Shown: piece by piece, positions 45,793 to 55,363 of the stretch
How the letters are laid out: every line of letters starts with the position of its first letter
Position numbering within the stretch: the stretch's first letter is position 1
Source of the DNA: Vermamoeba vermiformis
Taxonomy: Eukaryota > Tubulinea > Echinamoebida
Assembly (NCBI GenBank): GCA_045837725.1
Contig: JBEWZL010000282.1
Location: forward strand, 248,001 to 312,000
Direction of reading: 5' to 3'
DNA length: 64,000 nt
The notes under the pieces: model-generated
What the model was told of the DNA's origin: nothing
Database searches by the model: none
The model's input: the letters and a program-made list of their open reading frames with translations, nothing else
Translations under genes and position numbers: made by a program

Positions 45793-48316
45793 ATGGCTTC
45801 AACAGAGTCCGACGAAGTCGCAAAAATTATTTTGCTTACAAAAACATCTGAAGATCCGTTCGAAATCCTGGGCATAGATTACGATGCCACTGAAGTAGAA
45901 ATTAAAAAGTCTTATCGGTATGTAATTGCACGGCTAGCTATGAAGCCCACTAGATATGCGAAGATAACGATAATTTGTTACTTTGGCCCATCCACATAAT
46001 CTATCTTTTGCCACAATTCTGGAATGTCAAGAATAGTCTCTATTATACCCACTAGATACTATATCACAATTTAATATTACTCTGCTAATGCTGAGTTCAT
46101 TGTACAGAAAACTCGCGGTTTTGCTACATCCGGACAAAAATAATAACATGCAAGATGCCGAAGAGGCTTTTAAATGCGTTACACAAGCATATGTAAGCAC
46201 TCGTTATACATCTATATTAGTAACGTCTCGAAATAAGTTGTGCATGACATCGCGACGCTACTCCGATCTGTCATTTCTTAATATTTGTTGAAACCGACGA
46301 TCTTCCAATCTTCTGACTTAAATCTACATACACAAGCATTTGTTTTGTGCACATCAAGCAATCTCTAACCTCAATTCTTTATGTTTAGACTGTACTTCTA
46401 GATCCCGTTAAAAGACAACAACTGTTTTTCAATAGAGTTACACCTGCGAGCCCTAACGAACCGGTAAGTAGCGTTATATATACACCTTAAACACATAAAG
46501 TTGATGAAAACGATGACAAGTGATCTTCTAAGTTTATGTAACGGAGATCCGATTACTTGAATACTGGAATTGCTTTCGCTTAAATAGCGCTGTTTTCATC
46601 TAAATATCATCTAATAATATATCGCACGTTGATTCGTGATCTCCGACATAAATAGAAGGTTTACTCTTTCAAATTTCGGATCTCAACTTGGAGGGAATTC
46701 TTTGAAATTTCTAACTATTGAAAGCACCTCTCTGCTAAACTAACGTACTACAAAGGAGAGCTTATACCCTACTCGTTATATGACCAAATTTGCTCGTTTT
46801 CAATTGAATTTTTATAATAATGGTCGTACTTTTAGATATCCCGAAAGAGCGGTACAAATGTCTATCAAAATACAGATACCGTGCAATATAAGATGTACAA
46901 CATGTATTGCAACAAACTATTGAAGAAGATAGACGAAACTTCACCCGTTGTGTAAGTAACAATCACATCCGATTCCGGGACGCAACCGAACAAATTCCGA
47001 TTTTAAAATTTCAAACGGATTAATCATTGGAAATTCATAATGTCATACTTTATATCTTTAAACATTTCTATATCGATATATCGGTTCAAATAGCCGATTC
47101 TAATTTTGGAATTCCAGATCGCGCCGCACCCTCTCTCCAGCAGTCTCGCGCACAGCCTCATCAACACCACTCGATGGTCTGTCGCCTGCTACTAAGCGTA
47201 AGCGAGAGGAAGAAGAGATGGTGAAAGGCACTAAGAAGTTGAAGATTACTGACTTGAGATCTTCCACGAGCACGCACCACGACGAGTCGAGTTCGAGTGT
47301 CGAGGAAGAAGAGGCCTCAGACAGCTCTTCGCGCTCTAAAAATAGCCTCAGACGATCATCACAGCGATCCTCCACTGAAGAACTCAGTTTCAAGCGCGGC
47401 AAATCAGCTGCAGCCGGAGGTCCTGGCGCGGGTGCCAAAGCCGCGCACTCGAGCCCTGCAAACTTGACACGAGCACGTGTGAGCATCACCGACATCAATC
47501 AATTCATCTCACAGAAGATCAGACAAGTACGTGAATGATCATTGCTTGATTAGCAACGAATCTTGATTTGACACGTGTCACTTTTATTGACACTTGACTT
47601 GACAGGTGAAAGAGACACAAGAAGATGACATTAAATTGCACTTGTTTGAGAACTTGCAGCACAAGTTCGGAGAGGGTTCGACAGCTGGCACCTCGACACA
47701 GACAACGAGTCTGAGTGTCTCGGGCAATGGTCAGACTGGCACCTTCAGCCAAGTGACGACCTTCAGCTTCAATCAAAGCACGATCAGCTCGCCTAAAGTG
47801 ACGCCGAAGAGTGACTTGAACACGCTGCTGACCAACTATATGACGCAAGTGCCTGTCATCACCACCGTCAGTACCAGCAGCACGACCAACACGCCGAGCT
47901 ACAACTTTTTGAACCCGAACGACCCCGTCTTGTTGAACTCACTGCGCAAGAGTCAATCGCGCACTATTGGCCCGCACACCAGTCCCGTGGCGGTCTATTC
48001 CTCACCCGCGTCAAGTGCCCCGAGCACGCCTAGTGTCGCCAGCCCGACTGTCCCACACGCTGGCTTTGACTTTGGATCTCTGTTTGCGTCACAAAGTCCT
48101 GTCACGCCGAAGATTGAGCCACGCACAACTGCTGGTCAGAACAGCATTAGTTCGGTCAACTCGAGCTTTCAAGCTACAATTAGCAACTTGTTGAACGACA
48201 GCACCAACACGACACTGACGTCGATTTTGACGAGCCCTGTGACCAGTCCTCCACAACAAGTGTTCGAAGCAGCGAGTGACACCAGCACTGACACGAGTGC
48301 GCCGATGACATTATAA
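45793..48316 (+). CDS. J-domain (DnaJ-like) protein with long Ser/Thr-rich tail
   Basis: Hsp40-type co-chaperone. ATG 45793 begins MASTESDEVAKIILLTKTSE. The J domain spans the first three exons: DPFEILGIDYDATEVEIKKS, then KLAVLLHPDKNNNMQDAEEA, with the diagnostic HPD intact. A helical segment follows (YKMYNMYCNKLLKKIDE), then a basic nuclear-localisation-like patch (ATKRKREEEEMVKGTKKLKI), a Ser-rich acidic block, and about 230 residues rich in Ser, Thr and Pro (TSLSVSGNGQTGTF, SSPASSAPSTPSVASPTVPH). The end is DTSAPMTL at TAA. The intron of about 370 nt after PASPNEP is long for this genome and may hide an exon. The nuclear basic patch suggests a role with chromatin or RNA processing factors; no orthologue is recognised. 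Confidence 0.82.
47569..47580. repeat. Intronic palindrome TGACACGTGTCA, copy 6
   Basis: Perfect copy in the last intron of the J-domain gene, followed by ATTGACACTTGACTTGACAG at the acceptor. Confidence 0.9.
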
Positions 48317-48557
48317 GCCCGTCCTATATGATGTCTACCATGTACCATAGTGCCGTATTTATTTGTTTATAATTCTCCCTTCTGTGCAGCAATTTTGATA
48401 GGTAGTAACATTACTACGAGAAGTGTAATGTACTTGTAAATAGAAACTTTTTGCAGCTTTAAAAGCAGTAGATTCGCAGAAAAAAGATCAATTGCTTAAG
48501 TGTGATTGAAATAAAGTCAGTTTATGCGATAATTATAGTGGTATATTATTACATCGT

Positions 48558-50070
48558 CTAATGTGCTAATCTAATGCGAGTCAGTGTAAGTAGCGCCTCT
48601 GTTGTATCGACCTTGTTCGACGAAGAACAAGTGCTCGCTGTCCTTGCTGCAGCGATGGTTAGCAAATCCATTGGTATTGAAGTTTGGTTGGTATACTTAC
48701 GCGTACGAGTAGAGCAACAAGCCCCAAGCTCCGACGAAGACAGCCAAGTCAGTGGCGTGATAAGGAATGGTGCCAGTGTAGAACATGGACACGGCAACTG
48801 AGACCGTGGTCATGAGTGCCAAGGCCAAGATCAGGTGCATGCGTGTGAGGCGAGGCGGTCTGTTGTTGTGATTGGGCGCTGTGGTGACTTGGTAAGGTTA
48901 AACAGTAGAATAAGGATAAGGGTGTTACACAACAGACGTACTCGCATTCAACAAGAAGTGCACTTCAAGGTAGTGAATGAACAGGCCGAAGAGCACGCCG
49001 TTCAAGATCTGGCGCAGTGAGTGGAAGCCCCAGCGCCAAGTGCGGTACATGGTCCACGCTGAGAACAAGACGAACACGGCGTACAGACCGAGCAGCACTT
49101 TCGTGATGAGTCTGTGACACGTGTTAGAGCTGACAAGGCAGTACATTATGTGATAGATAACTCACCTGACTCGTCCTTCTTTGAGGCGATTGAAGATCTT
49201 GGAGTTGAAGTACCAGTGCGTGTCGAGCGGTGATCTCTTCAAGCTGACAAAGATGTACAGAATGGACAAGAGCTGGAAGGTGTGGAAGGCAGAGTGGCCT
49301 GAGACACTGCGCGAGAGGTGTTAGTGTCAGTCTGCTGCTGTGACACGTGTCACATTGCGCTTGGTTCTAATGCCGTACCTGTTGTTATGATCTGCATTGC
49401 TTCGGCTGCACTGTCTGTCATCGTATGAATTCTTCAACACGTAAAGGATCGGGTACCAACACGCGTACCTGCACGTGGCACACAGCACAGGTGAGTTCAT
49501 TGAAACAAAAAATTCATCCCATCCGTTACTACTTACCACAAAATGTTGTACGTGCCTAAGAATACTGCACGCCAATTGGTCTATTAAAAATTATTAGTCT
49601 ATATTCAAGCCTTCTGTTCAGTTTCACGCGTACCTTTTGTCCTAACTGAGGACTGCCAGTGGGTTGCCAGAAAGAAATTGCCAATACAATCGCGCCAATT
49701 AACAGCTTGGAGCTGTTCCAAATGATCAATGATACGAATTTATATGGAATTTTGTGGTCCTCGGCATTGCGATCATGCAGACAGGTGTTGTAAAGTTTAG
49801 TCGCATCCAAGTACTGTCCTTCGCTAAAATCGACGCAAAAATATTATTAATATTTATTTAAATATTCTAAAAGATGCGCTTCATAAACTATACACGCAAA
49901 ACTAAATTTTCAGAAAACTTTTTCAATTTGCAAAATAATCTCCAATTTGCTCGATTACAACCTCCAATAAATTTTGTATGGCAATAATATTGATTAAAAA
50001 CTTACAATTTTAATGCGATGATTAAGCCCGCTGCAATTAGCAGCAAGTGGTCATAAGGGATCTTCGCCAT
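48558..50070 (-). CDS. Multi-pass membrane protein with partial PAP2-like motif
   Basis: About 315 residues with five or six hydrophobic segments. ATG 50070 gives MAKIPYDHLLLIAAGLIIAL. Later segments include LIIWNSSKLLIGAIVLAISF, LLGLYAVFVLFSAWTMYRTW and MHLILALALMTTVSVAVSMF. The block SVSGHSAFHTFQLLSILYIF matches the central SGHS motif of the PAP2 phosphatase/haloperoxidase fold. The third motif is degenerate: FHSLRQILNGVLFG aligns with the usual HxxxD block but has Gln in place of Asp. The first motif (K-x6-RP) is not evident. So it is either a PAP2 relative with altered chemistry or a pseudo-enzyme. The final exon encodes a Ser/Thr-rich tail. Two introns carry the TGACACGTGT palindrome or a one-base variant. 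Confidence 0.65.
49341..49352. repeat. Intronic palindrome TGACACGTGTCA, copy 7
   Basis: Perfect copy in an intron of the PAP2-like gene. A one-mismatch copy (TGACACGTGTTA) is at 49115-49126 in the neighbouring intron. Confidence 0.9.
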
Positions 50071-50306
50071 TATGCTTTGATTCGGTATTTACAATTAACT
50101 TGATTGTTGTTGTATGGTGCTCGTATAAATAAATAATTATAAATTAGTCAATCGACAAAATTTTAGGTTTCTGAATGACGTCACGAATATTTTTTGCCTG
50201 GTCAAAATCCGAGAATTCTGAGAACCACGCACAAACAACTCCAAACCACTAATTTTATGTCATAAGAGTAAGACTTAGTACTATGCTCCGCGAATATCAA
50301 TGCTGA

Positions 50307-51070
50307 TTAGTCAGAACCTGAATTATTCGAATTCTGCATCATCAGATCCGTTTGAAATAAATCTTCTTCCGAACCTTCAACGCGATAGTCAACGAGCTCG
50401 ATCCGACCACTTGGCAGAAATTCTTTGATTTTGTTCATCGGCAATGGTAATTCCTCACTGACAAAGGTTATATTAGAACAACCCAGTTGACCAATTGCCA
50501 CTTACACATTGAAGTCAATTTCTTCGTTCAATTCACAGGTGATGAAGTGGCTGATTGGCTCTTCATTCGGAGTGATTGTTCTCATGCTCATCGTGCCATC
50601 TGGTGCTCGTACTTGGTAACAATACGACCCTTCCAACACACATACCCTTGCAATGCGACAGTCCTGCACGAGTAAGTCAGTAACGAGAGTAAAGAGAGTG
50701 CTGCGCCGTGACTAGTACTGACCTCTTCAAATGTCCATCTCTCGGACTTACGACCACTTTTTGTGAAAGTCATCAGCAGTTGATCCACCGCAATAAACAA
50801 CTTCTTCCAATCTAGTTCGTCCGATTCATCGATGACTGCGAGCTCATATGTGGCAAACCATTGAGCCTAAAACGAGTCAAACGGGTTATTTTCTGTAAGA
50901 TTCCGCGAGTGATCTACCTTCCAATACTCTTGCGATGTAATGATCTCACTGAATTGTATGCACGTGAGCATCACTGAAAGAATGTCCTCGAGACAATTCA
51001 AATAGCCGAAGATATGTCTCTTCGAGTCGTTACTGCACTTAATCAAATGACTCTCTTCAATGTCGCTCAT
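50307..51070 (-). CDS. F-box-like protein, possibly the 3' half of the ankyrin gene
   Basis: ATG 51070 opens MSDIEESHLIKCSND, followed by SKRHIFGYLNCLEDILSVML and TCIQFSEIITSQEYWK, an F-box-like helix set. Spliced exons add AQWFATYELAVIDESDELDW, KSGRKSERWTFEEDC and a tail ending QNSNNSGSD. About 200 residues; a likely SCF component. The ankyrin gene's stop is only 25 nt upstream. A strong donor (GTGAGT) and typical 66-nt intron exist there, but joining them does not keep the frame. The two may be one ankyrin/F-box gene with a one-base break. Confidence 0.6.
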
Positions 51071-51095
51071 TTCCGTGACAGTATGTTGACTTAAG

Positions 51096-52588
51096 TCACG
51101 AACGAAAGTGGCCTGTCCTCCTCGTTAATAATACCTCCACGAAGATGAAACTCACCTCATCCGAAGACCACCACTGGATCTTGGGACCAAAGATGTGAGA
51201 GCGCAAGTAGCGATCATGAAAGTCTTGTGCGAAGGGATTCATGTCATGTCTGTATAAGTTCCTTGGCAGCTCAGCCCTGTGTTTGATCAACAAGCGAGCG
51301 AAAGATGAAGACTCGGGACACGACATCGCTGCGTTGAGGGAAATCCTCGCTTCTTCAATAATCAACTCACCTCCTAAGTCGGCTTCAGTCAGCAAGTACT
51401 TCAATATTTCGTAGTTTTCGTTTTCAACTGCTGCATCTAACGCCTTCTGCATCGACTTTTTTGAACCGGTCAAAGAGTCGCTGAAATAGCCTTAGCACTT
51501 GAATGGAATAACCTCACACTGTAATCACACTTACAATTCTTTCATTAGCTTGACAATATTCATATTATCAGTGTCAACGGCAACATGTCCAAGATCACGA
51601 AACCAAGCTTTACGATCGTGCAAGTAGCGAATCAGTTCCTCATCGCAAGTTTCGATAGCCTTTGCCAGAATGTCCCCCGATGAATCTTCTGCTTCTTCCC
51701 ACGAATCCACCTCTCCCGAGTCATCATTACAATTAAAGTAGTTCTCCAAGCTAAACAAAATTAAGTTAAGTACTATGGACGAAGTGAACTTACGAATACT
51801 GAGGCAGAAATTCTTCCACGAGTTCAATATTGCAGTTTTCAACCGCTCTATAAACAAGCTCATTTCGTCGCTTCTCCACATAGTCCCAATACTTCGATGG
51901 GTCACCCTGAAACACCTGAAGCATTTCCACGTCATTGGCCTCTAACACAGCGCTCAGCGATTCGCCCTCATCGTACTCATAGTTCCATGTGACTTTGAGT
52001 GAGATCAGCTTCGCAACGGCTTTGGCACAGTTGTTCTGCACGGCATAGATCAATGGTGTGATTGCGTCACCGTCTGATTGGTCCAAATAGGCGTGATCTT
52101 GCTTCTTCAAATCGATTATGAGATCTGCTAATTCGTCTTCGCCGTTTTCACAAGCATAGTGCAGTGCTGTTTGGAAATTGTCGTCAGCAACGGCGAGATC
52201 CACATTTTTTTCCTGGATCAGATATTTTGCGAGATCTGTCATTCCATTCTCGATTGCAATCATTAACGGCGTTTGCTTTACATATCCAAAGCGCCAATTA
52301 AGGTCAGGCAACCGATCAATTAATTGTCTGAGCTGAGCTTCGTCATCTGAAACGAGAAGCGTCTCTTCGTCGGCCGTACATTCTTCATCGGTATTTATGT
52401 CTTTTTTCAACTCATCAATAAGCAGCTTTTCGGCTTCTGGATCGATTTTCCTTCTCTGAATTAAAATAATTTTAAATAATCATTCTTAGAATGAAGACTA
52501 ATAAAAAAATACGTATATGGTATTGCTGTGGCGTTCGTAGTACCTTGTTCGGGATAAAATCGTTTGACTCCGATAATCTTCGCTTCAT
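51096..52588 (-). CDS. Ankyrin-repeat protein
   Basis: ATG 52588 gives MKRRLSESNDFIPNK; an intron then leads to RRKIDPEAEKLLIDELKKDI. Ankyrin repeats follow: LNWRFGYVKQTPLMIAIENG, NFQTALHYACENGEDELADL, DAITPLIYAVQNNCAKAVAK, with weaker copies such as RNELVYRAVENCNIELVEEF and ALDAAVENENYEILKYLL. About 430 residues. The last exon ends either at TGA 51096 (HFRS) or splices at GTGAGT toward the F-box frame. Function is likely protein-protein interaction, plausibly recruiting substrate to an SCF ligase if fused with the F-box downstream. The basic start (KRR...NKRRK) could be a nuclear signal. Confidence 0.78.
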
Positions 52589-52733
52589 GATTGTGTTTGT
52601 GTTACTAAACCGAAGAAGTTGCAAAAGTCCGAAAAAAAAACGAGACCAGAAAAAAAAACGCGATAAGGCGCGCATTAAAACCTTTACAGCAGCACGCAAC
52701 CACATCAAAAGCACAATTGGCGTATAAAAGCAA
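52589..52733. promoter_or_regulatory. Compact bidirectional promoter, ankyrin gene and PSMG1
   Basis: Only 145 bp separate the two divergent start codons. The stretch is rich in A-runs on the plus strand. No specific site recognised. Confidence 0.5.
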
Positions 52734-53893
52734 ATGGACACCTGGATTAACTTGGATCTTGATACAGTCTCGAGAAACTGGGACGACGACGAAGTCGAGA
52801 ATGAATTGCCTGTCGAATATAAAGCTCCTGTGTTTGAGGTAATACAATTGCAGCACTGTAGCTTTTAAGATGTTATGCATGACAAAAAATTATTTTCAAA
52901 AATATTAAAAATTGTCCTACAATGCATAAATAAATAATCATACGGCCAAACCTTTATTAATATTAATTAAAAATACTTAGTGGACTAAAGAAGCCAAAGC
53001 GACCAATAACAAAATTCAAGCCGAATATTTAGTCATCGCTGTCAATACAGCAGCCAGCTTGTTCTTTCATTCACTGATTGAAAGCACAAAATCACCATTA
53101 ATTGGAACTCTTATAATGCCTGAACTTTCTGCCCAAGTAAGCCTATCATAATTTGTTTGTACACTTTTCTGACTTTTGATCTGCAAGATTTCAAAGCATA
53201 AATCACCTTTACGCGACGGTCTATATCAACTCACACCAAATATTGTTGTCGTACTTGTCTCCTTCTTACCAGCGGCTGAGCGCGGCCGAGCTTGGGCATC
53301 ATCATTGTTCGAACACGTTACTGCAACTAAGTAAGTCACACATTTAATTTGTACGAACCACTGACTAACACTGAGTAAAGTGTATATGTGTTCGACACAA
53401 TGTTAGACTCGCGCTACAGAGACAAGTCTGGACGACGTCCTTTGCCTCCTTATGTCAGAAAACTAGAAACTGACGCACGAAAGGTAATGATATAGATCTT
53501 TATCATACTGCCAAACGACGTGCTAACTTATTTCAGCGTCTGAACGCTGATAAAATGATCACTGACGACTGCCCATACTATGAAACGCCGAACATGGTCG
53601 AAGAACTTTCAGCGGCCATCATTACTTACGTAAGTCTGCTTGTGCATCAGAAAGGGAGTGGCACTAACAACTTTCTACAGTGCCAATTACACAGCATTCC
53701 AGCAGCTCTCTATCTGAGCTTGGAAGAAGGCAGCAACTTGCGCTCAGAAACATTGAAGGCATTTGAACACATCGTCGACGTTCTCATGTCCACTGACCTC
53801 AGCGAGATCATGGCACAGAGTCCGCGAAACTACACTACCTTGTTGAAGACTGTGCGCTCTAACAAGAGCGTTCCATTGGACTTGTACATGTAG
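52734..53893 (+). CDS. PSMG1: Proteasome assembly chaperone 1 (PAC1)
   Basis: Subunit of the PAC1-PAC2 heterodimer that starts 20S proteasome alpha-ring assembly. About 290 residues in seven exons from ATG 52734 (MDTWINLDLDTVSRNWDDDE). The family pattern is clear in the second half: RPLPPYVRKLETDARKR, CPYYETPNMVEELSAAIITY, CQLHSIPAALYLSLEEG and SETLKAFEHIVDVL, which follow human PSMG1 almost block for block. The C terminus LDLYM fits the hydrophobic-Tyr-X tail by which PAC1 docks in the alpha-ring pocket (human ends IYT). An EYLVIAVNTAASLFFHSLI strand-helix matches the FIIAIGNNAVAFL region. PSMG4 lies in the same window at 13.6 kb. Confidence 0.93.
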
Positions 53894-54087
53894 AATTAAA
53901 CCGGTTTTTGAGAAAGCCAGTTATTTTGTTGCTGTCTCGCTTTATTGTTCTTCTATGTCCACAAGACAATGGCCAAGCGATGTCGATTCTGGAACGTCTT
54001 GAAAATGTCAAGAATTTTCTCACCTAATGTAATTTCGCGCCTTTTGTAAAGAAGTCATTTAGTTAATAAACTGCACACGAAACCAAC

Positions 54088-55023
54088 ATGTCTAACGATG
54101 AACCTGTTGTAGAATATATTGAAGACCTGGATAATGATGTGGCAGCGTACTATTACTCCGATGAAGAGGTGGATCCATTTTTGAAACAAAAGGAAAATGA
54201 GAAAAATACCAATAAATCAACTGAAAATAGTAAAACTCATAAATCAATTCCAAATAATACTTCCGATAATATTAGCGCAAATAAAATTCAAGAAGCCCAA
54301 AATTTGAATACACGCAACAATAATTCGAGGACATCCGATTTTGCACGAGAAGAGGAGGCTGCTGAAGATGGAGAAATTGATGAAAACGATTTTGGAGATA
54401 GCAACAAAGGTAACTCTAAGTTTTCAAGTTGTTCTCTTCGAGATCAGCAATCCCGTCGTGTCTCGCTAAATGATTGCACTACAGACGCTAGCACTATCAA
54501 TAATACTACTGAAGAGAGCACCAGCAACAAGTTTGAACAAGCACGCATTGACATCTTAGGATTTCTGAGCGACGCAACCAAGACGAGCGATAAAGCAGCT
54601 GTTGTAGCACGACTGGCTGAGTACTTTGACGAGCCGCGATCAGATCTGCTGGACTTGGCTGTAGAACATCTCGACGTTGGTCAATTAACCGCTTTGGTGC
54701 TCGAGGCAACGACGATAGAACAGAATGGTGGCATGCACACAGCTGATGGTAAGCGAAAGAGGACCTTTGGTGGGTATTTTTCTACATTATGGGCAAGAAA
54801 GTGTCCAAAGAAGCGAAAAAAGCGATTTTCGGTGCGGATCAAAAGCTCCGCAAACAAGCACAAATACAACGGCAACGTAATCATAAACAATCGAATAACA
54901 GCCGCGGAACTCACAACCGAGGTCGAGGCAATGCCAACGCGCGTGGAGGACGTGGAGGGAGTGAAGAGGAAGCGTGAGAACGAAGCAGATCCCAACACTG
55001 TAGCGAAGAAACAAAAATTGTAA
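54088..55023 (+). CDS. PHAX: PHAX: phosphorylated adaptor for U snRNA export
   Basis: Bridges capped U snRNA and the CRM1 export receptor in the nucleus. The N terminus is acidic (EPVVEYIEDLDNDVAAYYYS) and low-complexity. The PHAX RNA-binding domain lies at about residues 155-235: ILGFLSDATKTSDKAAVVAR, LAEYFDEPRSDLLDLAVEHL, VLEATTIEQNGGMHTADGKR and KRTFGGYFSTL. EQNGG plus R-R/K-T-x-GG is diagnostic. After FSTL the annotated frame runs on to TAA 55021-55023, but the overlapping frame to TGA at 54975-54977 (GKKVSKEAKKAIFGADQKLR, then an RGG-rich tail) resembles the family better. So a one-base break near 54785 is likely. Confidence 0.88.
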   Translation: MSNDEPVVEYIEDLDNDVAAYYYSDEEVDPFLKQKENEKNTNKSTENSKTHKSIPNNTSDNISANKIQEAQNLNTRNNNSRTSDFAREEEAAEDGEIDENDFGDSNKGNSKFSSCSLRDQQSRRVSLNDCTTDASTINNTTEESTSNKFEQARIDILGFLSDATKTSDKAAVVARLAEYFDEPRSDLLDLAVEHLDVGQLTALVLEATTIEQNGGMHTADGKRKRTFGGYFSTLWARKCPKKRKKRFSVRIKSSANKHKYNGNVIINNRITAAELTTEVEAMPTRVEDVEGVKRKRENEADPNTVAKKQKL

Positions 55024-55363
55024 CTGTAAAGCTTGTATCATACTCAGGGCACGAGGAGCATCATTCCCGAGACATGTAAATACGTATTGATCGATCTCTC
55101 GTTCCAGATCGTGAGCGAATTGCAGGCGTGTGTACATTTCGTGCATTTCAAAACCAGACACAATCGGTGATTTGAAACGAGTTCGAGCAATCGGTTAATT
55201 AATCGATATACCTCACGTTATACTATGCCATTCAATGTTACTAGGCGTAGAAGCGTGGTACTCACCCTGGCGGACGCGTTCCGAGGAAGGAACGGAAAAA
55301 TTGGGTGTGGATCGCGGGCCGATCTGCCGAAGCTCCGTTGAAAGACTGCTTTATTACTTTGAA

